A stretch of DNA of 64,000 nt from Rhizorhabdus wittichii RW1 (GTDB taxonomy: Bacteria; Pseudomonadota; Alphaproteobacteria; Sphingomonadales; Sphingomonadaceae), in the NCBI GenBank assembly GCA_000016765.1, contig CP000699.1, forward strand, positions 2,046,001-2,110,000, written 5' to 3'. The position numbers and the translations under genes were made by a program. The first letter of the stretch is position 1; each line of letters starts with the position of its first letter. Below are positions 40,144-49,045 of this stretch, piece by piece. The notes under the pieces are model-generated. The model was not told the origin of the DNA and searched no databases. It worked only from the letters and a program-made list of their open reading frames with translations.

Positions 40144-41436
40144 TCAGAAGGTGTCGCGCGCGTCCAGCCGGCCCATGGCGACATAGGTGACCAGCGAGAC
40201 GAGGATGCAGCCCGTCACATAGAGGTAGAACAGTTCCTCCCGGCCGAGCGCGCGGGCGGCCAGCGCGATGAACTCCGCGCTGCCGCCGAACAGCGAGACG
40301 GTGACGGCATAGGGCAGGCCGACGCCCAGCGCGCGCACCGACGGCGGGAACAGCTCCGCCTTCACGATCGCATTGATCGAGGTGTAGCCGCTGACGATCA
40401 CCAGCGCCGCCATGACGAGCGCGCCGGCCGCCAGCGGATCGCGGACATGCTGGAGCAGCGACAGGATCGGGATCGTCGTCACGCTGCCGAGCAGGCCGAA
40501 GCCGATCAGCAGCGGCCGGCGGCCGATCCGGTCCGACAGCGCCCCGAACAGCGGCTGGAGCGGCAGGAACAGCAGCAGCGCCAGCGCGCACAGCAGGGTC
40601 GCGTCGCCCGGCGTCCATCCGGCACTGTTGACGAGGAATTTCTGGAGGTAGGTGGTGAAGGTGTAGAAGGCGACCGTCCCGCCGACCGTCATCCCGACGA
40701 CGATCGCGACCGCGCGGGGATGCTCGCGCAGCAGCCGCCCCACCCCGCCCTTGCGGTCGGCCTCGGCGAAGGCGCTGGTCTCCTCCAGCCCGCGCCGCAT
40801 GGCGAGGGCGACCAGCGCCAGTACACCGCCGACCGCGAAGGGGATGCGCCATCCCCACTCCGCGAGGCTCGCCGGATCGAGCAGCGCCTGGAGCAGCAAC
40901 AGCAGCGCCAGCGCGAGGAGCTGGCCGCCGACCAGCGTCACATATTGGAAGCTCGAATAGAAGCCGCGCCGTCCGGGCGGCGCCATCTCGCTCAGATAGG
41001 TGGCGCTCGCGCCATATTCGCCGCCGACGCTCAACCCCTGGAGGAGCCGCATCAGCAGCAGGATCGCCGGCGCCGCGATACCGATCCGGTCATAGTCGGG
41101 CAGGATGGCGATGACGAAGGAACAAGCGCTCATCAGCAGCACCGACGTCGTCAGCGCCGCCTTGCGTCCGCGCCGGTCGGCATAGAGCCCCATCAGCCAG
41201 CCCCCGACCGGGCGCATCAGGAAGCCGGCGGCGAACACCGCCGCCGCGTTCATCAGCTCGGTCGTGCGATCCTCGGCGGGAAAGAAGCGCGCGGCGAAAT
41301 AGAGGCTGAACGCCGCATAGACATACCAATCATACCATTCGACCAGATTGCCGATCGATCCGCCGACGATCGACTTGAGCGGCGATCCGGGCGCCGGCCG
41401 CTGGCTACCGTCGCCGCCACGCGCGATCCCGGTCAC
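40144..41436 (-). CDS. MHS-family (MFS) metabolite:H+ symporter
   Basis: 430 aa, GTG start overlapping the ammonia-lyase stop (GTGA). About twelve hydrophobic helices. Signatures of the metabolite:H+ symporter branch are GNLVEWYDWYVYA at the start, RPVGGWLMGLYADRRGRKAAL, LLRLLQGLSVGGEYGASATYLSE-type and LFGALSDRIGRRPLL. These carry small organic acids, betaines or amino-acid-like compounds across the inner membrane. Coupling to diaminopropionate ammonia-lyase suggests that it imports the lyase substrate or a precursor. Confidence 0.9.
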   Translation of the reverse strand: MTGIARGGDGSQRPAPGSPLKSIVGGSIGNLVEWYDWYVYAAFSLYFAARFFPAEDRTTELMNAAAVFAAGFLMRPVGGWLMGLYADRRGRKAALTTSVLLMSACSFVIAILPDYDRIGIAAPAILLLMRLLQGLSVGGEYGASATYLSEMAPPGRRGFYSSFQYVTLVGGQLLALALLLLLQALLDPASLAEWGWRIPFAVGGVLALVALAMRRGLEETSAFAEADRKGGVGRLLREHPRAVAIVVGMTVGGTVAFYTFTTYLQKFLVNSAGWTPGDATLLCALALLLFLPLQPLFGALSDRIGRRPLLIGFGLLGSVTTIPILSLLQHVRDPLAAGALVMAALVIVSGYTSINAIVKAELFPPSVRALGVGLPYAVTVSLFGGSAEFIALAARALGREELFYLYVTGCILVSLVTYVAMGRLDARDTF

Positions 41437-42632
41437 GACCGGGCCGCCGCGAGCAGCGCGTCCGGCTCGATCCCGGTGATCGACCGGTAGATGCCCGGAT
41501 CGGTGGCGCCTTCGGTGTTGAACAGCAGCACCTCCGCATCGGGGCCGAGGTCGAGCAGGCGGCGGGCCTCCGCGTCGTCCGCCACGCTGAGCAGCGCGGC
41601 GAGGCCGACGCCGCCGCTCTCGCCCGCGACGATCGCCGGGTCGCCGTCGATCGGACGCGCGAGGCGCCGCATCGCGGCCGCCGCATCCTCCTCCCCGACG
41701 GTCATGAAGGCATGGGCGGTCCGGGCGAGGATGCGCCAGGCGACCGGCGACGGCTCGTAGCATTCGAGCATCGCCATCAGCGTGGGTTCGCCATGGGGGA
41801 TCGGCCCGACCTTTCCGCGCCGCGCGCTTTCGAGCAGGCAGGCCGCCCGCTCGGGCTCGACCACGACGATCCGGGGCATGGCGTCGCCGCACACCTCGGA
41901 CAGATGCGCCGCGATCGCCGCCGCGACCCCACCGACGCCGGCCTGGATGAAGACATGGCTGGGCGGCACGGGAGCGGCGTCGAGCACCTCGCGCAACATC
42001 GCGGTATAGCCCTGCATCACCCGCAGCGGGGTCGCCTCATAACCGGGCCAGGAGGTGTCGGACACCACCGGCCAGCCGCGCTCCGAACAGACGCGCAGCG
42101 CATGGGCGACCGAATCGTCGTAATTGCCCTCGACGCGCACCGTCGTCGCGCCGAGCGCGGCGATCGCCGCCTCGCGCTCGGCCGACACGCCGCGGTGGAG
42201 GAAGATGACCGCCCGCGCGCCCATCAGCCGCGCCCCCGCCGCAACCGAGCGGCCATGGTTGCCGTCGGTCGCGCAGCCGACCGTGACGCCCGCCGCGATC
42301 GCGCGGACCTCGGGCGCCGTCAGCATCGCCGGGTCGATCGGCCGGCCCAGCGCCCGTTCGGCCATCTCGGCGATGATCCGGATCACGGCATAGGCGCCGC
42401 CCAGCGCCTTGAAGCTGCCTAGCCCCAGCCGCGCGCCCTCGTCCTTGATCCGCAGCCCGCCGATGCCGAGCGCCGCAGCGAGCGCAGGCAGCCGGAACAA
42501 GGGCGTCGGCGCATAATCGGGGCACAGGCGCAGATAGGACAACACCTGTCCGGGCGCCTCCCGGCCCAGCATGAGCCGATCCATTTCCGAAATAGATCGA
42601 TTTTTCTCTGGAAGTTCATTCAGCAATATCAT
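41433..42632 (-). CDS. dpaL: 2,3-diaminopropionate ammonia-lyase (PLP, fold type II)
   Basis: 399 aa, the usual length of the DpaL/YgeX family. The PLP lysine is K75 in LGLGSFKALGGAYAV, and CATDGNHGRSVA contains the Asp used by DpaL to act on the D-isomer. A glycine-rich phosphate loop is at QAGVGGVAAAI. The enzyme converts 2,3-diaminopropionate to pyruvate and two ammonia; related threonine dehydratases are the alternative, but the SFKALGG form favours DpaL. It is coupled to a permease gene. The 77-bp AT-rich leader (42633-42709) probably holds its promoter. Confidence 0.88.
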   Translation of the reverse strand: MILLNELPEKNRSISEMDRLMLGREAPGQVLSYLRLCPDYAPTPLFRLPALAAALGIGGLRIKDEGARLGLGSFKALGGAYAVIRIIAEMAERALGRPIDPAMLTAPEVRAIAAGVTVGCATDGNHGRSVAAGARLMGARAVIFLHRGVSAEREAAIAALGATTVRVEGNYDDSVAHALRVCSERGWPVVSDTSWPGYEATPLRVMQGYTAMLREVLDAAPVPPSHVFIQAGVGGVAAAIAAHLSEVCGDAMPRIVVVEPERAACLLESARRGKVGPIPHGEPTLMAMLECYEPSPVAWRILARTAHAFMTVGEEDAAAAMRRLARPIDGDPAIVAGESGGVGLAALLSVADDAEARRLLDLGPDAEVLLFNTEGATDPGIYRSITGIEPDALLAAARS

Positions 42633-42709
42633 GAAGACATCTCTTTGTTTATTTGAGATATCCTAGATAATTACTCGATATATTTGCTCTCTAATTTAGA
42701 TGGATTTGA
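42633..42709 (-). promoter_or_regulatory. AT-rich promoter/leader of the dpaL-permease operon
   Basis: 77 bp between the dpaL start and the GNAT stop, far richer in A+T than anything nearby, with runs such as TTTGTTTATTTGAGATATCC and ATTACTCGATATATTTG. Lrp/AsnC-type regulators favour such DNA, and one is encoded at 50182-50652. A specific operator cannot be assigned by eye. Confidence 0.5.
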
Positions 42710-43237
42710 TCAAATTAATTTCGCGACATAGTCCTCGCGCGTGATCGCCATCACCATGCCGTCCCATATCTGCCCGTCGATCCGCACGGCACCGGGCGTG
42801 AGCGCGCCGGGCACGAAGCCGAGCCGCCTGTAGAGCGCGATCGCGCGCCGGTTATGGGTATAGACGTTGAGGTCGACCCGCCCGATCGCCGGATCGGCGA
42901 AGAGCTCGCGCAGCAGCGCGTCGAGCATCGGGCCGCCCAGCCCCTCGCCGCGCCGCGCGGGCGCGATCGCGATCCGCGCCAGCCGGGCGCTGCCCCCGGC
43001 CCGGTCATAGACAGCCTGGCCATGACCGACCATCGCGCCCCCCTGCCAGGCCGACCAGCATCGCCGCTGCGGCGGCACGGCGTCGCCTTCCGCGAGCATC
43101 GCCGCGAACTGGGCGGCGGTGAGCGGCCAGGCGACCTGCGGGCCGCCCCACAGCACGGCTTCCGCCGGGCTCGCGAACCAGCCCGCCAGCGCATCGAAAT
43201 CCTCCGGCACGAAGGGAAGCAGGCGCAGCCCGGTCAT
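42710..43237 (-). CDS. GNAT-family N-acetyltransferase
   Basis: 175 aa, RimI/RimJ-like GNAT. The acetyl-CoA loop is ARIAIAPARRGEGLGGPMLDALL (Q/RxxGxG/A pattern), with the C-terminal LNVYTHNRRAIALYRRLGFVPG. Its ATG overlaps the phosphotriesterase-like stop, so it is the last gene of the operon running from the TonB receptor. It could acylate an amino group of the imported compound or detoxify a product. Target unknown. Confidence 0.88.
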   Translation of the reverse strand: MTGLRLLPFVPEDFDALAGWFASPAEAVLWGGPQVAWPLTAAQFAAMLAEGDAVPPQRRCWSAWQGGAMVGHGQAVYDRAGGSARLARIAIAPARRGEGLGGPMLDALLRELFADPAIGRVDLNVYTHNRRAIALYRRLGFVPGALTPGAVRIDGQIWDGMVMAITREDYVAKLI

Positions 43238-44562
43238 GGTCGCGGGCTTGCCATCGTCAGCAGCCGGCGGGGATTGTCGACGAGGATGTGGCGGATATCC
43301 TCCTCGCCCACCCCCGCCGCGCGCAGCTTCGGGAGGATATGGTTGTGGAGCGTGGCATAGCCGCCGCCGCCATAATGGCGCAGCCCGACCTTGTTGCAGA
43401 TGTCGAGCGACAGCAGGATCTGGTCGCGATGGCCGTGCGCCACCGCCCAGGCTATCCCGGCGACGAGCGCGCCGACGTCGCCGACCGGCGACTGGTTCGG
43501 ATAATATTGCAGCCGGTAATCGGCCTGGAGCGTCACGCCCCGCGCCAGCGCCATCCGCAGCAGATCGGGATCGGCGAGGATATAGTCGGCATGGCCGACG
43601 ATCACCCGGTGGAGATCGGCCCCCTCCTCCGTGACGATGCGCAGATAGCCGATCCAGGGATCGACCCCGTGGAGGCTCAGCGCCGCGCCGGTCCGCCGGC
43701 TCGCCCGCGCGGCGGCGCGCAGCACCTTCAGCTCGGCCGGGTCGTAGATCTCGCGCGGGTCGACCGCGTCGCGCTCGGCCACCGGCAGCGCCAGCAGGCG
43801 CTTGCGCGCGGCGCCCGATCGCGCGCGGACATCCTCGTCGGAGGGGTCGGCCCCGGCCGGAATCCGGATCGACCGGCTGTCGACAGGGATTTCCCCGATG
43901 ATGCCGGCGCGGATGCCGTCGGCCCCGCCCCGCTCGACGTCGCGGATCATGATCGCGGCGAGATCGTCGACAGACATGGCGGCGACAGCGTCGGGGTGGA
44001 AGGGCCAGCGATACCAGCCCGTCCCCATCACGATGGTGAGCCCGCTCGCCGCCGCCAGCCGCCGCAGCCGGGCAGGGTCGCGACCCAGGCCATAGGGGGT
44101 CAGGTCGACGATCGTCCGCCCGCCCGCCGCGGCGAAGGCCGCGACCTCGCGCCGGGCCAGCGCCTCGTCGTCGATCCGATAGTTGGTGCGCAGCCGCCAG
44201 TCGCGGCGCAGCTCGTCGATCATGTCGAGCGTCAGATCGGGGCTGTTGAAGAAGCGCGCCTGCTCGGCATCGCGCGGCACCGGCCAGCCGGCCTGCTGCA
44301 TCCGCCGCCGCACCGCCGGGGGAACGTCGTCGGCGGATGCGGCGGCGGGCATGTTCTCGAACCAGTCGACGAACAGATGCTCGTGCATCAGCGTCGGCCC
44401 GAGCCGGTCGGGGGAGACAGGGCCGGTGACGGTCATCACCTGTCCGACCGTCGACGGCGCCGCGCCGCCAACCGAGGCGCAGACCAGCAGCAGGGCGGAC
44501 AGCCCCGCCGCGAAGGCGCGCCGCCCCACCACCGGCCCGCCGCCGCTCATCGGCGCGACCAT
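43234..44562 (-). CDS. Exported phosphotriesterase-family metallohydrolase
   Basis: 442 aa. The N-terminus VVGRRAFAAGLSALLLVCASVGGAAP is a signal peptide with a twin-arginine look. TIM-barrel metal ligands are HEHLFVDW (HxH), GEIPVD (bridging acidic residue), ALSLHGVDP, RVIVGHAD and the final Asp in LLSLDICNK, the PTE/phosphotriesterase-like lactonase pattern. It overlaps the end of the amidohydrolase gene by 16 bp. Such enzymes hydrolyse lactones, esters or amides as well as phosphotriesters. In this cluster it would act in the periplasm on the TonB-imported compound. Confidence 0.87.
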   Translation of the reverse strand: MVAPMSGGGPVVGRRAFAAGLSALLLVCASVGGAAPSTVGQVMTVTGPVSPDRLGPTLMHEHLFVDWFENMPAAASADDVPPAVRRRMQQAGWPVPRDAEQARFFNSPDLTLDMIDELRRDWRLRTNYRIDDEALARREVAAFAAAGGRTIVDLTPYGLGRDPARLRRLAAASGLTIVMGTGWYRWPFHPDAVAAMSVDDLAAIMIRDVERGGADGIRAGIIGEIPVDSRSIRIPAGADPSDEDVRARSGAARKRLLALPVAERDAVDPREIYDPAELKVLRAAARASRRTGAALSLHGVDPWIGYLRIVTEEGADLHRVIVGHADYILADPDLLRMALARGVTLQADYRLQYYPNQSPVGDVGALVAGIAWAVAHGHRDQILLSLDICNKVGLRHYGGGGYATLHNHILPKLRAAGVGEEDIRHILVDNPRRLLTMASPRP

Positions 44563-46016
44563 TCCCAGTCGAAGCGCTGGTCGGTGACGTCGTTGCGGAA
44601 GATCCGCCCGTCGGTCATCACGAAGCGGACCTTGTGGATGTCGGCGATCGCCTGGAGCGGATCGCCCGCGACCGCGACGATGTCAGCGTCCGACCCGGCG
44701 GCGAGCGTGCCGACCTGGCCGTCGAGCCGCAGCACCGTCGCCGCGACCGAGGTCGCCGCGCGGATCGCGTCGAGCGGCTTCATCCCATAGCTGACCATCA
44801 GGTCGAACTCGCCATTCTGGGTGCCGTGCGGGAAGGAGCCGACGTCGGTGCCGAAGCCGATCTTGACCCCGGCCTTGAGCGCCTTGCGGAAGGCGTCGCG
44901 ATGGTGGGCGACGAAGCGCTTCTCGAAATCGGTGTTCTGACGCACCGCATAGGTGATCAGGGTCGGCACCCAATAGGTGTCCGACTTGGCGAGCGAGGCG
45001 ATGTTCTGGTCGGTGAGCAGCGGGCCGTGCTCGATGGTCCGCACGCCGGCCGCGACCGCCGCCTCGACGGCGGGGCCGCCATAGCCATGCGCCGCGACGT
45101 CGCGGCCGTAGCGATGGGCTTCCTGGACGATCGTGCGCATCTGCTGCACGTCGAACTGGCTGAACGGCATCATCGTCACCGGGTCGGTCTGCCGCCGGGT
45201 GCTCGTCACATAGACCTTGATCAGGTCCGAGCCGCGCTTGATCCGCTCGCGCACCGCCGGGACGATCGCGGCGTCGCTGTCGATCATCTCCGCCGGCTGC
45301 GGGACGTGCGGCTGGATCTCGGGGTTGACCAGCGGCAGGTTCATGTCGCCGCCGGTGATGGTCAGCGGCACCCCGGCGACGATCATCTGCGGCCCCGGCA
45401 CGACGCCCCGCGCGATCGCGTCGCGCAGCGCCGTGTCGGAATCGAGCGCCCCCTCGTCATCGAGGTCGCGGACCGTGGTGAAGCCGATGTTGAGCGTCTT
45501 GATCGCCGCGTCGACGCCCTCGATCGTCCGATAGGGGCTGGTCTTCCACAGGATCGAATAGGGCCAGACCTGATCCTCGTCGCGCAGGAAGAGATGGGTG
45601 TGCAGATCGATCAGCCCCGGCATCAGCGTGACGTCGCCCAGCTCGACCGTCTCGGCGCCGGCCGGGATCGCGGCGTTGACGCCGAGGATGCACGTGCCGC
45701 GCACCACGACATAGCCGCCCTGCGTCACCTGCCCGCTCGCCGGCTCGAGGATCCGGGCGGCGCGCAGCACATAGGCCTTGTCCTCCGCCACCGGGTTCTG
45801 CTGCCCGAACGGCACCTGCGGCGGCTTCAGGTTCTCGGTGCGCGCCGTGCATCCCGACACCGGCTGCCCCTGCGTCTGGTTGACGTGCGGCTGGATCGCG
45901 GCGCTCGCGGGGGCCGAAACCCCCGCGAGCAGGAGGAGGCCCGGAAGCGTCCGGCGGAGAGAGGGGAAGGGGGACGCCCGGCGGGCCATGGTGATCATCC
46001 TGTTTCTGGTCGTCAT
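44547..46016 (-). CDS. Exported amidohydrolase (imidazolonepropionase/Xaa-Pro-type)
   Basis: About 489 aa from ATG 46016; ATG 45998 or 45989 (AGGA 8 nt upstream of the latter) are possible starts. Signal peptide RRTLPGLLLLAGVSAPASA. Metal ligands are DLHTHLFLRD (HxH), the carboxylated-Lys region DLIKVYVTSTRR, DVAAHGYGG, TIEHGPLLTD and GFGTDVGSFPHG. This binuclear amidohydrolase branch includes secreted peptidases and carboxypeptidases acting on N-acyl or Xaa-Lys/Pro compounds. It starts 8 bp after the TonB receptor stop. It probably cleaves an amide in the periplasm. Confidence 0.88.
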   Translation of the reverse strand: MTTRNRMITMARRASPFPSLRRTLPGLLLLAGVSAPASAAIQPHVNQTQGQPVSGCTARTENLKPPQVPFGQQNPVAEDKAYVLRAARILEPASGQVTQGGYVVVRGTCILGVNAAIPAGAETVELGDVTLMPGLIDLHTHLFLRDEDQVWPYSILWKTSPYRTIEGVDAAIKTLNIGFTTVRDLDDEGALDSDTALRDAIARGVVPGPQMIVAGVPLTITGGDMNLPLVNPEIQPHVPQPAEMIDSDAAIVPAVRERIKRGSDLIKVYVTSTRRQTDPVTMMPFSQFDVQQMRTIVQEAHRYGRDVAAHGYGGPAVEAAVAAGVRTIEHGPLLTDQNIASLAKSDTYWVPTLITYAVRQNTDFEKRFVAHHRDAFRKALKAGVKIGFGTDVGSFPHGTQNGEFDLMVSYGMKPLDAIRAATSVAATVLRLDGQVGTLAAGSDADIVAVAGDPLQAIADIHKVRFVMTDGRIFRNDVTDQRFDWEWSRR

Positions 46017-46023
46017 GAACGGG

Positions 46024-48831
46024 TCAGGGCCGGAAGCGCAGCTTGGCGCCGATGAAGAGGTAGCGGCCGACAATGTCATAATTCTGGGTGTCGCTGTTGA
46101 AGATCTGGTTGGGGACGAGCGGCGCCTTGCGGTCGAACAGATTGTTGATGCCGCCATAGAACTCGATCCGCTCGCCGACCTCCAGCCGGCCGTTGAGGTC
46201 GAAATAGTTCACCGCCGGAATATGCCGCTGGCTGATGTCCTCGACCATGCCGCCGATCCGGCGCCATTGCAGGCGGACGCCGGCATCGTCGTTGCGCCAG
46301 CCGAGGTCGACCGAGGTGCGCCATTTGGGGATGCCGCCGAAATTCTGGCTGATCCGCCCGACATAGTCCTGCCCGACCGTCTTGTAGTCGCGGAGATAGG
46401 TCGCCGTGCCCGCGAGGTCGATCGTGCCCACGTCGCCGAGGCCGATCCGGTCGAGCGGCAGCGCGTAATTGGCCTGGATGTCGAGGCCCGAGGTCTTCAG
46501 CGTCTGGACGTTGGCCAGCGGCAGCGTCGCCGTGAGTTCACCCGAGGCGCGTCTCGCCAGCAATTGGCAGGCAGGCTGTGCGGCCAGAGCGGTCGCGGTC
46601 GTCACCCCGCTCGCAAAGCAATTGGCGATCACACCGTTCACGCCGCTGAAGGCCCGATTGATATAGTCAGAAACCTTGATCCGATAATAATCCACCGAGA
46701 GGGTTAGCCCCGGCAGCCAATGCGGCGTGAACACGGCACCCGCAGTAATCGTTCGCGACGTCTCCTCGCGCAGATTCGCATTACCGACGCTATTGACGTC
46801 CAGCGTCCGACTGACCTGGGTGAAGCCGTTGGTCCGCGGGTCGGCGAGCCCCTGAAGCTGGCAGATCGTCGCCACCGCCGCGCTCGGCGCGGGCAGCACG
46901 CTGCCTGTCGGTGCGATCGTCGCACAGGGATCGGTGAAGGTCTGCGCCGATGTGTCCCCGCCCTGGAACAGTTCGAACACGCTCGGGGCGCGGGTCGCAC
47001 GCTGATAGAGACTGCGCAGCCGCAGATCGGCAAAGGGCTCCCAACTACCGCCCGCCTTGAACGTGAATACCGTGCCGACGCTCGAATAGTCGGCGTAACG
47101 CGCTCCAACCTCCAGTGTCAGCCGATGAATGCCGGGAATGTCGGCAAGCAAGGGCGCGACCAGTTCGCCGAACACCTCCTTCACGTCATAGCTGCCGGCC
47201 GTGGGCCGCGACGGATCGAAGCCGGCGAGATCTCCGCGCCGCCGGATGTCGTCGGGCTGGTATTGGAAGGAGTCCTTACGATATTCGGCGCCCAAGGCGA
47301 CGTTCACCGCGCCTGCGGGCAGCGTGAAGATCGGACCCGTGATCGAGGCACTCGCCGCATTGCGGGTGAAGAGCGTCTTATCCTTGGCATTGTCGACGCC
47401 GATATAGGCGAGATCGGCCGCCGTCAGCGAGTTCGGCCCGAAGAAGTCGATCAGCCGGCAGCCGAGAACCTGAACCGTTCCGGCCGGACAGCCGAGCAGC
47501 GAGGCGTTGATCCGTGATTGTGAGGCACCGCCCCGGATCGTCCGCGTCTGATCAGACCGACCATAACCATAATAGGCTTCCCAGTCCCAGTTCTCCCACA
47601 ATTGTCCACGCAAACCGGCGTTGATCTGGAGCGCGTCGGTGGTGACGGTCTGCAGGCGCGGCCCCAGCTCGGTCAACCGGCGCTGGAAGCTGGCATTGGC
47701 GGTCGGGTTCGGCCGCGCGGCGAGCATGTCGCGCGCGACCTGCGGCAGCAACGGGTTGGTCGGCGACAGCGTGCCATTGGTCAGCGGACTCTCGCCCTGA
47801 CGCATGTTCACCTTGTTATGGGTGAAATAGGTCTCGACGAAGGCCTCGATCGACGGGGCGAGCTCATAGCTGCCCAGCGCCGCCATCGACAGCCGTTCGA
47901 GCGGGATCTGCAGGAATTCCTTGTTGGAGAAATTATAGCGGTCGCCCGGCGTCGTCGCGGTCGGCAGGCTGTTGATGAAGCCGCGAATGCCGTTGCCGTC
48001 GGGCGTGAACGCATAGTCGCGCGCCGTTCCGCCGGTACCGAGGAAACTTCCGGCGGTCAGGTTGGGGTTGAGCCCGATATTGTCGATCCGGCCGGCGGGC
48101 GCGGTCGCCGAGCCGCCGTTGATGCTGACCCCGAAGCCCTTGCGGTCGGCCGCGCGGACCTCGCCGCGCCGGCTGAAGCCCGCCGACAGCACGACGTTGC
48201 CGCGCCCGTCGTCGAAGCTCGCGCCCAGCGTTCCCTCTATCAGCCGGTTGGTGCCGTCGCCGCGATCGGAGACGCCGGTCTCGGCGCGCAGGCCCAGCCC
48301 TTCATATTTCTTGTCGAGGATGAAGTTGACGACGCCGGCCAGCGCGTCCGACCCGTAGACCGCCGACGCGCCGCCGGTGACGACCTCGACCCGTTCGAGC
48401 AGGGCCGAAGGGATGCTGTTGAGATCGACGATGCCGAGCCCCGAGGAGGGCACCATCCGGCGGCCGTTGACCAGCACCAGCGTACGGCTCGGCCCGAGCT
48501 TGCGGAGGTCGACGCTGACGATGCCGTCGCCACGGTTGCTCGTCGCATTCTGCGACGGGGCGATCTGCGGCAGGTTGTTGAGCAGGCGATCGACGGTCGG
48601 GCTGCCCGACAGCAGCAGCGCCTGGTTGGTCACCGCCGTGACCGGGCTCGACGATTTGAGGTTCGGGTCGCGAACGCGGGTGCCCGTCACCACGATGTCG
48701 GACGCCGCCGTGGCGGCCGGAGCCGGTGCCTCCTCCTGCGCGGCGGCCGGCGTCGCCAGCGCCATGATGCTGGCCGCACCGAGCAATATCGTCCATCCGC
48801 GCCGTTGATCGGCCGTTCGCGCAATCATCAT
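46024..48831 (-). CDS. TonB-dependent outer-membrane receptor
   Basis: 935 aa. Signal peptide ending near AAQEEAP, then SDIVVTGTRVRDPNLKSSSPV (plug start) and RTLVLVNGRRMVP, VEVVTGGASAVYGSDALAGVVNF, the plug pattern of large sphingomonad receptors of the oligomer/peptide type. A long beta-barrel ends with GRYLFIGAKLRFRP. First gene of the operon that continues with two exported hydrolases and GNAT, so it probably takes up their substrate. Codon use between about 46.6 and 47.6 kb is less GC-biased than the flanks. Confidence 0.92.
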   Translation of the reverse strand: MMIARTADQRRGWTILLGAASIMALATPAAAQEEAPAPAATAASDIVVTGTRVRDPNLKSSSPVTAVTNQALLLSGSPTVDRLLNNLPQIAPSQNATSNRGDGIVSVDLRKLGPSRTLVLVNGRRMVPSSGLGIVDLNSIPSALLERVEVVTGGASAVYGSDALAGVVNFILDKKYEGLGLRAETGVSDRGDGTNRLIEGTLGASFDDGRGNVVLSAGFSRRGEVRAADRKGFGVSINGGSATAPAGRIDNIGLNPNLTAGSFLGTGGTARDYAFTPDGNGIRGFINSLPTATTPGDRYNFSNKEFLQIPLERLSMAALGSYELAPSIEAFVETYFTHNKVNMRQGESPLTNGTLSPTNPLLPQVARDMLAARPNPTANASFQRRLTELGPRLQTVTTDALQINAGLRGQLWENWDWEAYYGYGRSDQTRTIRGGASQSRINASLLGCPAGTVQVLGCRLIDFFGPNSLTAADLAYIGVDNAKDKTLFTRNAASASITGPIFTLPAGAVNVALGAEYRKDSFQYQPDDIRRRGDLAGFDPSRPTAGSYDVKEVFGELVAPLLADIPGIHRLTLEVGARYADYSSVGTVFTFKAGGSWEPFADLRLRSLYQRATRAPSVFELFQGGDTSAQTFTDPCATIAPTGSVLPAPSAAVATICQLQGLADPRTNGFTQVSRTLDVNSVGNANLREETSRTITAGAVFTPHWLPGLTLSVDYYRIKVSDYINRAFSGVNGVIANCFASGVTTATALAAQPACQLLARRASGELTATLPLANVQTLKTSGLDIQANYALPLDRIGLGDVGTIDLAGTATYLRDYKTVGQDYVGRISQNFGGIPKWRTSVDLGWRNDDAGVRLQWRRIGGMVEDISQRHIPAVNYFDLNGRLEVGERIEFYGGINNLFDRKAPLVPNQIFNSDTQNYDIVGRYLFIGAKLRFRP

Positions 48832-48868
48832 ATCGAGCCCCTATCGATTATCTTCCTTGTTCTCCCGT

Positions 48869-48883
48869 CGAGAACAATTCTCG
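48869..48883. promoter_or_regulatory. Palindrome upstream of the second TonB receptor
   Basis: CGAGAA-CAA-TTCTCG, perfect 6-bp arms, 38 bp upstream of the receptor start, in a 214-bp AT-richer gap (48832-49045) that otherwise shows no gene. A possible operator; which regulator binds it is not visible. Confidence 0.45.
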
Positions 48884-49045
48884 TCATCGAGATGCGTCGC
48901 CGATCTTCTGGATCGGTTATTTCCGCATCGATCGAGGCTATTTGATCGCACCTTCCGAACATTATCATCAAGTTATCTGTATTGATAGTTTCACCGACAT
49001 TTTCGAACGAACTTCACTTCATCATGCACTTTGGGAAAGGAATTT

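Noticed and set aside
42600-42720. Very AT-rich stretch considered as a sign of horizontal transfer or an IS scar
   Set aside because: It is only about 100 bp, lies exactly in the dpaL leader and has no terminal repeats or target duplication; a promoter is the simpler explanation.
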